DNA from: Mycoemilia scoparia
Lineage: Eukaryota; Kickxellomycota; Kickxellomycetes; Kickxellales; Kickxellaceae
Length of the DNA stretch: 38,384 nucleotides
NCBI GenBank assembly: GCA_027575805.1
Contig: JANBPU010000155.1
Span: 1-38,384, forward strand
Direction: 5' to 3'
Shown here: piece after piece, positions 20,201-30,039 of the stretch
Layout: the number at the start of each line of letters is the position of its first letter
Position numbering within the stretch: the first letter of the stretch is position 1
Program-made: the position numbers and the translations under genes
The notes under the pieces: generated by a model
What the model saw: the letters and a program-made list of their open reading frames with translations, nothing else
Told to the model about the DNA's origin: nothing
The model's database searches: none

Positions 20201-23200
20201 AGGTTGCTCTGTCCCTCAGGAGCGATTACATACGGAGCGCCACGGAATTGTATGTAAGCAGTTAGATCAAATATTTCATTTCCAATAGTTGCCCAGTAGC
20301 GGCGTTCATTATTAGGAGTTCCGACTCCTTGGCCATATAAAGCTATCTTTTTGGGATCATAAACAACTTTTCCTTGAGCGTAGTTTTTTCGCATGATTCG
20401 CATCAATCGATACTGGTAGTAGTTGTATCCACCATTGATCATCTCTGGGTGTTTCCAGTAGCGGTGGTCATGATGCCATGCCATCGTGTACTCTTCAGAC
20501 TTGGGCTGAAATGAAAGTCGCGGATCCACATTGGGCAATGGGCAAACATAGGAGAGCTGCATTGGGAACTTGGATGACAGATCACGGCCCAGGTAGTTAT
20601 TGTCAGCTAGGTGGCCGAAAGTAACACCCATATGGTTGAAGTCCCGAACATCGAATACCTCTCCATTTATTGCCACCATGGCATTATCTGCACGGCCATG
20701 CCCATGAACCTCTTCGAGAGTAAAGCCGTGTTGCTTGGGGCAAATCAAGATTCCCAGAATTGCGATCCAAAATATCGTGATTCCGCATGCGACGAGTATT
20801 AGTATGCACAGTGTGACCTTTTCTCTCCAGGCAGTGCGCTGTTCAGGCTGCTTAAGGTTACCGATCCTGTTCAAAAATGGAGATGGTATCCACCAAGTCA
20901 GGAGCCAAACAAGCGCAAGCCAACTCTTTCTGGCGCCACTTACTTGTTCACCTGAACCCCAGCGACTCTTTCGTCTCTTGAGATTCTTGGCCTTTTCCTT
21001 ATCAACATCATCGAATTCCAACTCGATGGTGTCCTTTTGGTCTCCAAAGCTATCGCCACTTGTGAAATCGCCACCTTGGTCTTTCTCTCCATTAACTCCG
21101 ACATTGGTACTGCTGTTGCACTCGGCACTACTTCCACTGAACTCACCGTCTTTTCCATACTGCTTATTATTTCTGGCAAATCCTTCCTCAACGCCTGACG
21201 ACAACATTTGTGGGTTGTCAGACCCGCCATTAGAAGCATAACTCATAGATCTTAATATGGTGCCCATCAGCATCCCAATGCCCCTTTTCTTTCCTCCTCT
21301 CTTTCTACCACCATGTTTTTCCAGTGATGACACAACAGATTCGGAGGTGGTGTTTGAACTCCCCTCTTCAATCGTGTGCTTTTTACTAGTAATGCCATCC
21401 TTGTCATCTTCAGAGCCAAAGGATGAGTCGTTTTCGGAATCTATGAGCTTATCTCTATTCTTTTTGCCCGAACCATTTGAGCCGGTCTTGTTATCTGAGT
21501 TGGCATCGCGGACTGGCTTCATAGGATGGCTGTGTCCCAGTCTCCTTTCAAGCGCACGCCAAGCATCCCAGTTGAGATAGACTTTGCTCTTTCCTATGGC
21601 TACCTCGTAGTCTTTCCAGCCAAAGAGGTCCTTGACAGCACGGCAATTTTCGGCGCAGTTTTCTGGCATAGATTGGTTTTCGATAGTTATTCCCGTTCCC
21701 AGGATTGACTTGTATCGCTCGTAAAAATCATTGTGATGCATTGACACTATGTAATCAACTTGCATCCGATGAATGAAGGCACTAAGCGACATTCCTGTGA
21801 TCTGGTTGAGTACATGGTTCGAGTCCCAAAAGTTATTCTCGTTTCTTCCATTGGGAGTTATGCAAACAACCACCCAGGACATGGTGCTGTGCAAAGATGA
21901 GATTATATGCGAAAGAGCCTTGTGGTGCTGAACAACCAAAGAATGGATACGGGGCTTTTTGTCCGTGCTGGGCTTGTTGTATGTGAATGGTGTGCGCATA
22001 GGCAAAAGCTTGTGCTGGGCGTGGACCATAACGCTACTCATTCGGGGATGCCCTTGGGTAGTGATTATCTTGTCGCTGAAAATACGCTCTATAAAGGGAT
22101 TTGTCGATGGTGAATTTTCAGATGTTCCTTTGAACAGGCCATAGAAATCGCTACCAAGATGGTTTGAGTTTTGGTAAGTAAAGTTTTCTATTGAGTAGTC
22201 AACTCCAGTGCCATTGTAGTGGCGGATACAAAAGAGTCTCTCTTGCTTTGACACAGCAAATATCGGATCTTTTTCATTTTTACCAGACAGTTCCATCGCC
22301 AGCTGTGATGACCCGTGATGGTTTATGAACTGGCTGAGTAGGTACAGGTCTCTCTTGCTGTCAATGTTGAGTGTCTCCGGTGATTCTTCCGCATCTTTGA
22401 CACCGGTGATCTTGGAAGTTTTGCTGCTCTTTTCCAAGAGATAAAACAGGCCATCTCCAGGCCTCATGAACAAGTCCAGGGACTTGATGTTGTCACTATA
22501 CGATGCTGACTTCATGTGCTGATCGACTCCCTCGGCTATATACTCCTCTCGACCAGATAAGAACACCTGAAGACACATAAACTGATACAAGCGCTCACAA
22601 CTAAAGTTGGCAAGCATATCATCAAAGCTGTTTTTTGCATGGCTTCTAAATCCAGGGAAATCCAACAAGCCAATTACGCTCGATGTGTGCTTTTCTTTAG
22701 CCGCAGTGAGACGGTTAATCGTTTGAACCAGCCAGGAAACGAGAAATGTGTATAGGTGCCCGGCCAGAGCATCTCGTCTCTTGCCTGCTCTCTCAACGTC
22801 TAGATACTGAATAACTACTTCTTTGCCAACGAGCATGGTCTGATTAGTCAGCACTCGCTGGAGTTGGTCGCTCTCAACTCCTAGGGCACTCGCGATGTGT
22901 GTGAGAGCATCCATATCCTTAATGAAGGCTGTCTTGCTCTGAGTAACATCGCTCTGCTGCTCAAACCTTATACTTCCCAGCTCTAGGATAGTACTGAGAA
23001 GCGAAAATATGTAGGCCTGGTAGTTCTTATTGATTCCAAGCTTTAGAAACGAGGTTTTCAATCGGTTAAATCTGGCACGCATATCAATCGATCTGTCGGA
23101 CCTATTGATGTGTTCAATTTCTGGATTAAGCTCAGCAAGCGCTGCGGTAGTCCAGTTTGAGAAGGTGCGTGATTTGAGTCCAAACTGAGACTTATCGTCA

Positions 23201-23889
23201 GAATCCGCCCCCTCGACCAGACAGTCAAAGATATGGTATTGAGATGAAGCTGGCGGATGAGATGAGTGAGCTTGCGCTAAACCATACTCAATATACTTTG
23301 TTCCGATTATATGACCAGAGCCGTCATACTGGAACTCTGTGTATAACCCGATCTTTGTAGCGCTAGAGTTTTTGGGGGTAGTTCCTTTAACAAACTCGCT
23401 CAGTATGAGCTCGGCACGGGAGGTTTGTTCGGCCAGTTCCTTGCCCCTGTCAGATATCGAGTGTATTTCTGAAAGACACTGGACAGCCAAGATTCGGTTC
23501 TGAGACTTTCCTGATCCGCTATTACCAAAAAACAATATCGACTGATTCAGCCCGGTCTGTCTCATAAGCAAGTAGGCATCAACAGCCATTCCGAATACAT
23601 GTGGTCTGTGCTCCATGAACCAAGACTCTTCTGAATCACAGCTCTTGTAAGCACTTATATAGTCGCTAAGCAAACTCTTCGAGTATTCATCCTGTCCACT
23701 TAAGACGGCAGATTGGCTGAGACTATCGAATGTATTAAGGGTTACTAACAGCCTAGTGCCAAAGCGTTTGTAATATGACCCGTCCTTGTAGTCCTTACAC
23801 AGCTGATCTGCAACTTCGCTATCATCCTGCAATGGGGAGGACTTATCTCCAGGCTCATCAGCAATGCGTTCAAATTCTATATAGTCCAT
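17296..23889 (-). CDS. Chitin synthase with N-terminal myosin motor-like domain (class V/VII type)
   Basis: Intronless, 2,197 residues. It polymerises UDP-GlcNAc into chitin at hyphal tips and septa. A myosin-head-like domain covers about 30-785, with P-loop GNSGSGKS (122-129); switch I and II are atypical (NSSATKIG near 175, LDFPGFR near 408). A charged Ser/Gly linker follows, then membrane segments near 990 and 1025-1053. A cytochrome b5-like region lies near 1060-1120, and another membrane segment at about 1294-1323. The glycosyltransferase-2 core is about 1330-1700, with VCTVPCYTEGEDS, VDADTYVYPD (1507), CLPGC (about 1573), EDRYL (1619) and QRRRW (about 1659). A membrane cluster spans 1677-1775 and ends in the family motif SWGNTR. 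After a disordered Ser/Tyr/Gln region, a DEK_C domain closes the protein (about 2138-2197). The gene faces the ankyrin gene head to head. Confidence 0.97.
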   Translation of the reverse strand: MDYIEFERIADEPGDKSSPLQDDSEVADQLCKDYKDGSYYKRFGTRLLVTLNTFDSLSQSAVLSGQDEYSKSLLSDYISAYKSCDSEESWFMEHRPHVFGMAVDAYLLMRQTGLNQSILFFGNSGSGKSQNRILAVQCLSEIHSISDRGKELAEQTSRAELILSEFVKGTTPKNSSATKIGLYTEFQYDGSGHIIGTKYIEYGLAQAHSSHPPASSQYHIFDCLVEGADSDDKSQFGLKSRTFSNWTTAALAELNPEIEHINRSDRSIDMRARFNRLKTSFLKLGINKNYQAYIFSLLSTILELGSIRFEQQSDVTQSKTAFIKDMDALTHIASALGVESDQLQRVLTNQTMLVGKEVVIQYLDVERAGKRRDALAGHLYTFLVSWLVQTINRLTAAKEKHTSSVIGLLDFPGFRSHAKNSFDDMLANFSCERLYQFMCLQVFLSGREEYIAEGVDQHMKSASYSDNIKSLDLFMRPGDGLFYLLEKSSKTSKITGVKDAEESPETLNIDSKRDLYLLSQFINHHGSSQLAMELSGKNEKDPIFAVSKQERLFCIRHYNGTGVDYSIENFTYQNSNHLGSDFYGLFKGTSENSPSTNPFIERIFSDKIITTQGHPRMSSVMVHAQHKLLPMRTPFTYNKPSTDKKPRIHSLVVQHHKALSHIISSLHSTMSWVVVCITPNGRNENNFWDSNHVLNQITGMSLSAFIHRMQVDYIVSMHHNDFYERYKSILGTGITIENQSMPENCAENCRAVKDLFGWKDYEVAIGKSKVYLNWDAWRALERRLGHSHPMKPVRDANSDNKTGSNGSGKKNRDKLIDSENDSSFGSEDDKDGITSKKHTIEEGSSNTTSESVVSSLEKHGGRKRGGKKRGIGMLMGTILRSMSYASNGGSDNPQMLSSGVEEGFARNNKQYGKDGEFSGSSAECNSSTNVGVNGEKDQGGDFTSGDSFGDQKDTIELEFDDVDKEKAKNLKRRKSRWGSGEQVSGARKSWLALVWLLTWWIPSPFLNRIGNLKQPEQRTAWREKVTLCILILVACGITIFWIAILGILICPKQHGFTLEEVHGHGRADNAMVAINGEVFDVRDFNHMGVTFGHLADNNYLGRDLSSKFPMQLSYVCPLPNVDPRLSFQPKSEEYTMAWHHDHRYWKHPEMINGGYNYYQYRLMRIMRKNYAQGKVVYDPKKIALYGQGVGTPNNERRYWATIGNEIFDLTAYIQFRGAPYVIAPEGQSNLTENKNRAFLDEMVPYLFQMNPGKDITRQWESYFRHKPRSRWAHYRCLRAAFYVGNIDKRKSLECYLANYILLASSVALTSIIFIKFLAALQLRRKSNPEEHDRFVVCTVPCYTEGEDSLKQTIDSLAELNYDDKRKLLLIVCDGMIIGSGNDQPTPQIVLNILGSDPRLDPEPLCYHALGENMKQLNMAKVYSGLYQVSGHIVPYLVIVKCGTPEEQTKQGNRGKRDSQILLMRFFHKVYFQLPMNPLELEMYHQIRNVIGVSPEYYEFMMMVDADTYVYPDSLNRMVSGMIHDAKMMGICGETMLANEKDTWITMVQVYEYYISHHLTKAFESLFGSVTCLPGCFCMYRIYGAEVGIPLLVSKNIVDDYAENGVDTLHKKNLLSLGEDRYLTTLMLKHHPYYKMRFTPDAQCRTNAPDTWGVLLSQRRRWINSTIHNLIELLFLSRLCGFCCFSMRFVVFIDLLSTVIMPATVAYLGYLGYELANSNSSTPIISVYLLAAVYAFQIVLFILKRQWQHIGWLIIYLVSMPLFMLFIPLYSFWHFDDFSWGNTRLVINGKGKMKRAIVNAQKFDPSVIPERKWEQFENERAQKFDAGYTMNSYGSDSQTPSVTITEVRRPVTSAQYSPSNQSMISSFSHGQMRYYNPQSQNLEIMKTPGLPHSTAQIPRSGGTYSSLPTGPINNCGYLPKHPQSRGPSRPASPITPLNRSSSSCSSSKRPASQQMNVSGTMNYMNRTGMTQNYYPGTTSPGLQPYVLQNPQYYQQYFMAPEFHTMPCASFDYHLLAQQSSQMAQPPVTVPSVATAMHRGVVVTSTPATSVVSYTSSYHRPSRRHTHSQGQRHHRRQGSQNSAAYSQSLSPFDDSYNSGTNNSSNDSASKAKAQVMSSAQYHTAVGKTQSSSQEKHISKTMVLECVQRQMKDKNLEEVSKRDIRESVVAELGLNKEQAQERRTFIDACIDKVLHEQFSL

Positions 23890-25275
23890 AATTGGTGAAA
23901 TTAGTAGAAATAGTACAGTGCAAAATTAAAATAAGGCCCCAGTACTCTACAGAAGTACTAAAGTTTAAGGTAAAGATGCGTAAATGCGACTGAAGTGGAA
24001 AAACAAAACAATGGAGGGCTGTTAGAAAAGTCGAATATTTAGGAATACAAGGCACTCGGACATTGGAGTCAATACAAGACCATATCATTAGTCAACGGTG
24101 AGTACTGAGTGGGGGATATATTAATTGCAAGACTCAGCTGTTACTGACCCTAACACTTGGTAAAAACACATGCTTAATGCGATGTGGCCAAATGAAGCGG
24201 GCCTATAACTAAAACTGATACATTGTGGTGAATCAAAGCAATATAGCTGTGACTGCATATAGCCTAAAACGCAATGTTTCTAATCTTATTTGAGACAATT
24301 GCTACTGCACGGGTATATTTATGCGTGTATTTGCAAGAATTGAAACCTAAGGGCGAGATGAGGAGGTATGGAGGCGGAGGATGTCACTACCATAATGATA
24401 TTGTTTTTGAATTTAGATGGTCACGGTCGAGACATCTGGACTTTTATTTGAAGGCCGAATTACAAATATATTCAGGAGAGTCACTGTCAAAAGGGAGTAT
24501 GCGTGCAAATATGTGCAGAGCGACCTACAAGTTTAGTCTATTCACAGCCCCCGTATCCCTGACTAGGGTTCTGTAAAATATTCCCAAAAAATATGGAAAT
24601 GATAATAGTAGCCGAGATTGCTAAAACACCGCTATAACCATTATTCCAAATGAGTGACCACCCTGATGGGGGGGTTATCAGGGCCATATTCAAGGACTTA
24701 TTGGTCGTATATTATTGGAAGAGACCTATATTCCAACAGAGATGCCTTCCTTAAAAGTTGATTACATCTGTTGATTAGCAAAATATTGGATGGGAGTCCA
24801 AATCTATTTGAAATCAAAATCAAGCATAGTGACAATTATTATAGTCCACTATCATTGCCAAGACTCATAGTGCTAATACAGTATGTTTTTAATAGACCTG
24901 CGAGTGCACCTACATGCAGGACTATGGTGCCAAATGGAATACATCGCAACAATTGTAGCTGTAGATAAGGATGGATATTATAGTCATTCATGAATTAACA
25001 AATAGCCATGGATCCTTGCGATTTCTGAAAATCCACAAAAATAGGGCCAAAGCGGGTTGTACACATGGACTTGTATGAGCTAGGGACAGTGGAAAGCAAC
25101 ACAGCGGTGATGATGAATATGCCCAACACAAGTGGTTAATAAAGAAAACAAAAGCATGCTTGTTGCTTCCTTGAGTATCCTTTTCTAGATTTCCTTTCGT
25201 TAACTATTTGTCTTAGATATAACTTTATACAATACATAAACAGGCACGCATATATATATATATAATCCTCAGAAT
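23890..25275. other. Divergent spacer between chitin synthase and ankyrin gene
   Basis: A 1.39 kb shared upstream region. A 7-bp-arm hairpin, CCCTGAT then ATCAGGG around a G-rich loop, lies near 24661-24683. A 100-codon ATG frame at 24274-24576 (+) has no family signature. A (TA)n run precedes the ankyrin ATG (about 25250-25264). No gene is called. Confidence 0.5.
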
Positions 25276-26254
25276 ATGGCTGACACTAATGTTGAAGGTG
25301 CAAACTACAGTAAGTACAGAAGATTTCGAATTCAATGGCCATTGAACATCATTTGGCAGCACTATTACATTGTATTCAAAAAGTAATGGCCTGTCATGAT
25401 AGAATGTGCTATGATGCTACTACTATAATTGCTTATTTAGCCAAAGCTTCTTGTCATGACATTTTCCCAAGCTACTATCACTTTGCATCAGACATCACAA
25501 ACACCACCACCACCACAATGTTCCAAGAAGCAATTTCTGTGCCTTTTGCTTTCCCTAGACGAGTCTATAATAAGCTGGAGCCGTACTGGTCAGGCTAACG
25601 AGATCAAAGAAATTCTCACTAACCCCAAGACCAAGGAATCCTTCAACATCAATCATGCCGATGGTGTTGGAAATACTGCCATTCATTACGCGTAAGTACA
25701 TATACATATATATATAGATGTATCAACAACCAATACAAGATATGCCACTATAAAGAGTTGGAGACCTAGTTTTTATTAAATGCCTCATCTCATGGCAATG
25801 GTTTTACATTATAGAGTGCAAATGGGAAACATCGATTGCCTTCGGTTGCTTGCTCCTGTAAAGGGGTTGAGTATCAACAGACGCAACAATATTGATGGTG
25901 ATACACCACTCCACAAAGCCGTAAAATATGAAGCAGACCCTCTCCTTGCTCTTGAGATGACAAAGGTCCTAATCAAATATGGAGGCGATACAAGGATAGA
26001 AAATAACTACCAACAGCTACCAATCCATATTGCCCCAAAGACTAATCCTGAACTCAGAAAGTATATTCTTCTTGCAACCGCTACTCTCAATACAGTAAGC
26101 CCAATATATATGTATAATCTATTGCCCTATATAATGATTCATCCGTTGAATCTCACGCATCCTTTACTTTCCCGAATTATCCGTATAGCCCAAAAGCCTC
26201 TTGGTTAGCAACGAGTCGTCTGATGAAGAGGATGGTGGATCTGACAGCGAGTAG
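25276..26254 (+). CDS. Small ankyrin-repeat protein (four exons)
   Basis: Spliced by hand into 170 residues: exons 25276-25309, 25559-25691, 25815-26094 and 26189-26254. Introns of 249, 123 and 94 bp begin with GTAAGT, GTAAGT and GTAAGC and end with TAG. Every junction keeps frame. The N-terminus MADTNVEGANYN leads into a helical pair (SWSRTGQANEIKEIL). Ankyrin repeats follow: HADGVGNTAIHYA/VQMGNIDCLRLLAPV, and GDTPLHKAVKY with ALEMTKVLIKYGGD. A third, PIHIA-type repeat comes next. The C-terminus is acidic (NESSDEEDGGSDSE). Compact ankyrin proteins of this kind occur in many fungi, but their partners are poorly known; a scaffolding role is only inference. The 5' intron contains a chance open frame, and the 3' part of exon 4 is overlapped by an alternative frame. 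Confidence 0.85.
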
Positions 26255-26666
26255 TGTATACTATATTTGCCATAGCGCATTACTAATACTGTATTCGAAC
26301 TATCTTTATGATTTCACTGATTTTTATTATCCCAATCCTTTTATTGACTATAAGGAAATGGCTTCTTACATAAACCGAGTGTATGCTAATACAATAAACT
26401 ACTTGAGAACACATGTTGCTTACCCAATATCATTTATCCTAATCAACACAACACAGTTATTATTGTCAATACAAGTCGAATTAAGTAGACACTATTTTAT
26501 TGCAAATCAAGCATTGAAGCATAGTTTCCCACCAAAAAGACGGAGAGGGGAGACATGCGTGTACTTTAATGAAATAACAAAATTGTTGATGTATATAAAA
26601 TGCTCTTGTTTGATGTGAAGCCAAGTAAAAATACGTTTATATGATTTCCTCTTCTTGTATCCGGAT
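26255..26666. other. Convergent 3' spacer, ankyrin gene and RPT2
   Basis: Convergent 412-bp gap. A 131-codon plus-strand frame starts inside ankyrin exon 4 (ATG 26223) and runs to 26618. It shows hydrophobic stretches and no known motif. It is unlikely to be a separate gene but is noted because of its length. Confidence 0.4.
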
Positions 26667-28231
26667 TTACAAGTATAGACCTTCTGGTGTATCTTCGCTC
26701 TTGGCGTAAAGTACCTTTTCTTTGGCCTTGATGAAGTCTTGTTGGTAAACCTTCATACGGCGCTCACGAAGGGCTAAAAGACCAGCCTCAGTGCAAATTG
26801 CCTTGATATCAGCACCAGACATATCATCATTACCAGATATGAGCTCTTCAAAGTTTACGTCTTGATCGACAGTCATGCGAGCAGCGTGAATGCCAAAGAT
26901 GCGTCTCTTGGTTGCACGATTGGGAAGTGTAAACTCAATCTTTCTGTCAATACGACCAGGACGAATGAGTGCAGGATCTAGTGAATCGATCTTGTTTGTG
27001 GCCATAATAACCTTGATATCTCCCCGAGAATCGAATCCATCGAGTTGGTTCAAAAGTTCCAACATAGTACGCTGAATCTCTCTCTCTCCACCAGAATTAG
27101 AGTCATAACGCTTGGTACCAACCGCATCGATTTCGTCAATAAATACGATGGATGGTGCATTCTGCTCAGCCACAGCAAACAGCTCACGAACCAGTTTAGG
27201 ACCATCACCAAGATATTTCTGGATAAGTTCTGATCCAACCATGCGCAAAAATGTGGCCGATGTCTGATTTGCAACAGCTTTTGCAAGCAATGTCTTTCCT
27301 GTTCCAGGAACACCATAAAGAATGACGCCCTTTGGTGGCTTGATACCCATTTCTTCGTAAAGCTCTGGATGCGTCATTGGTAACTCAACTGACTCCTTGA
27401 TTTCTTGTATTTGTTTCTCTAAACCACCAACATCGGCATAAGATTCCGTCGGTGCTTTTTCTAGCTTCATAACGCTAACCATTGGATCGGCATCGCCTTG
27501 AAGAACACCAACGATAGCCATGTTCTTGTGATGCAAAATAACAGAGCAGCTAGGTTCTAATAAATCTTTGTCTACAAATGACAGCATAGGGACATAGAAG
27601 GAGGTTCCCTGTCCGGTAGTCACAATAGCATGATCGTCATCAACAACCTCTTCAAGAGTTCCGATGCTCATGGGTGATCCTCTAAGTTTGTCAACCTCAG
27701 TACGGTCGGCCTGTACTTGTTCAACCTTAGGCTTAATTAATTCTTGGTTGGTTATAAACTCTTCTTCCATCAATAGATAATCCTGAATCCTTTGTGTCCT
27801 TAACAACCGAAGTTTGCATCTTGTTGCTGGGAATACTTGTGGCATCTTGGATGTCGCATCGGGTCCTCTAGACTTCTTCTTGCGCTTGCCAATGGTTGTT
27901 GGCGGTGGGGGCACATACTTTTTCCCCTTCTTTTGCTACATAATAATTATTATATTCATTGTGTTAAAGAATTATGTTATCAATACCTATTTGTACACAC
28001 TTTCATAATTCAGGGCTTAGAATCCCTGTTTTGTCCTTGATTGGATTTAGGGAAGGTTGTAAGAATGGTGTTGGAGGACTTACTTGTTTTTCATTCTTAC
28101 TTGGGGTTGAAGGTAGATTTCCCTAGATATATTCAATGCGCAGGTTAGAATAATTGTGCCAGTTATGCATTTCAAAGAGTTGAAATGAAACTGCATTTGC
28201 ATAAACTAGAGATAACAATCGGACTTACCAT
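26667..28231 (-). CDS. RPT2: 26S proteasome regulatory ATPase Rpt2 (subunit 4), three exons
   Basis: Spliced by hand into 436 residues, matching the family's usual 437-440. Exon 1 codes only the ATG (28231-28229) and is followed at once by GTAAGT. Exon 2 is 28122-28084, and exon 3 runs 27935-26667. Introns of 106 and 148 bp end in CTAG and GTAG; the first has a CTAAC-like branch site. The joined N-terminus MGNLPS fits the N-myristoylation signal of Rpt2. A Lys-rich stretch and [15 protein letters not shown] follow, then the OB region ([14 protein letters not shown]). The AAA+ core has Walker A GVPGTGKT, Walker [10 protein letters not shown], and the arginine-finger [11 protein letters not shown]. 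The end is GLYL, the HbYX-like tail (LYL) that opens the 20S gate. Walker A has Val where orthologues usually have Pro (GPPGTGKT). It is divergent from TIM23. Confidence 0.95.
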
Positions 28232-29154
28232 TGTTTAATACTTTTCTAGCACTTTTAATGTAATATGTATATAGAGAAATGTATGTAATGAAACAATGTC
28301 GGAAAGTAACTAAATATAATAATAAGTGATGATGGACTATTTAGAAGAAAATGGGTTTTCACAAAATGTATTAGATGACTACTATGTTTTGTTTGCTACT
28401 CTCTAACATAAATCACAATACACGCAATCAACTCCCTCTTTCTGTTTCGAAATGTTGCCAATTAAGAGAACTTTACACATATGCGCTTGCGTCACTTTGG
28501 CCGAATAAAAGCGTTTAGTAGCTCCATAAAAAGCTACCAAAACAGAACAAAATGCTGGAGTTGATGATTTGATCGTGAGAAAGGCGCAGTAGCTGGGATC
28601 AACCAAAAAGCGTGGTGGTGGGGCAGTTTGGGAAAATAGGAGGAACAGGTTTATTGGTCATGATTATTTTCTAATCAATCGATTGATCCATAAAAATTCC
28701 CCACCCACCCCTTCAAAAACCTAGCAAGAAAATTAATTATGATAAGATTTTGGGAATGACCAATCCACAAAGGCAGGGCCAACCCAACGAACAAAAGTCC
28801 ACTCTAAAGCCTGGCCGAAACGCTATCTTGGATAGCAAAAGTCTTTTGATTCCACATTTTTTGTTTATCTAATATTTGTGTCGGGAATAATAATAGCTCC
28901 CACTATAGCTGTGTTGAAATTCAAGCGAAAAATAGAGAGATAAAGCTCTGCATTTACGGTTATAATTTGTATTTATATAATACGCTCCAGCACATACATA
29001 CATTACAGCTTAGTGCCAGTTTGCCTACAAAAAGATACATACTAAAGGTTTAAATAACCAAAACCTCGGAATTTATACAATATTCAAATTTGACTCTCCT
29101 ACAATCTTCCACCCTCTTCAAGAAAAGTATAGAATATAGAACTGGTGTTTAAAA
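28232..29154. other. Divergent promoter region, RPT2 and TIM23
   Basis: Head-to-head 923-bp spacer. It contains a 14-bp palindrome, ATCAATCGATTGAT, at 28674-28687 and several A/T runs. No copy of the proteasome control element GGTGGCAAA was seen here. No gene is called; a minus-strand frame at 28403-28606 lacks features. Confidence 0.5.
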
Positions 29155-30039
29155 ATGTCGATATTTTCCCCCTTCTCGCGTCAGGGCAACCTCCAACAAC
29201 AACAGCAGCAACAACAACAACAACAACAATATGGCAACGATTTTTTAACAGATCAGGAAGCCGAATCTTCATCTAGAGAATCAACCAACTCGACTATGAT
29301 CAATACAGAGAATCCATATACCTCGGTCGGAACCGGAGTATCAGACTTTTTAGATAAAGTAGATTTGAACTCAAATAAGCTATATCCCATGACACCACTT
29401 GGGGATGGCATTGAATATCTCAGTCTGGATGATAGTCTAACAATTGGACAAAATGGTGAAATTGCAGGCAGGAGTTGGAGCGATGATTTGTGTTATGGAA
29501 CAGGAACGCTGTACTTGACTGGACTTACCACTGGTGGCCTATGGGGATTCATTGAGGGGCTTAAAAACCCCAATGTTTCAAAAAATTTCAATATCAGACT
29601 AAACACACTTCTCAACTCGATAACTAGGCGTGGTCCATTTGTAGGCAACTCGTGTGGCATTATTGGCCTGTACTATAATAGCATCAATGCCATTATTACT
29701 GCCCAGCGTGGTGTCAAGGACTCTTATGGAAGTATTGGAGCCGCCGCTTTGTCTGGACTTTTGTTCAAGGCTACTGGTAAGCTTTGTATATCTCTTGCTA
29801 ACTAAGGAAATAGCAAATACTTTTGTGTGCATTTTATCTATAAAGTAGGCTGACTGGACCATATTTTTTAATTGTTTATAGCTGGACCACGAAGCGCTAT
29901 TATATCATCCGCTATATGCGCTGGTACCGTTGGAACATACCACTTTATTCTAAAAGCATGGGAGGCATCCAACGAAAAGGACACTAAAATCGGTGTTTCA
30001 GAGCAGCAAGATCAGACCTCCGAAAAAGCCTTTGCTTAA
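29155..30039 (+). CDS. TIM23: Mitochondrial inner-membrane translocase subunit Tim23 (two exons)
   Basis: Spliced by hand into 259 residues: exons 29155-29776 and 29882-30039, with a 105-bp intron (GTAAGC to TATAG) that keeps frame at KAT|AGPRSA. Tim23 is the channel subunit of the presequence translocase. The N-terminal intermembrane-space part carries a run of 12 Gln (residues 14-25) and a Ser/Thr-rich stretch. The Tim17/22/23 membrane domain spans about 110-245, with GTGTLYLTGLTTGGLWGF, the RRGPFVGNSCG turn, LYYNSINAIITAQRG and a last segment GTVGTYHFILKAWE. Small-residue-spaced Gly typical of the family are present. A short hydrophilic tail ends in EKAFA. It is divergent from RPT2 and tandem with RAB18. 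Confidence 0.92.

Noticed and set aside
21805..21840. tRNA-like GGTTCGAGTCC box
   Set aside because: It is within the chitin synthase coding sequence and no cloverleaf can be built around it.
24274..24576. 100-codon ATG frame upstream of the ankyrin gene
   Set aside because: No family signature, no context and no splice support.
25335..25598. 87-codon frame between ankyrin exons 1 and 2
   Set aside because: It lies inside intron 1 and out of frame with the ankyrin exons, which splice cleanly without it.
28660..28740. Possible fourth inverted-repeat element (CCCCTTCAAAAACC)
   Set aside because: Only one end resembles the terminus; no partner lies at the expected distance and no core match is present.
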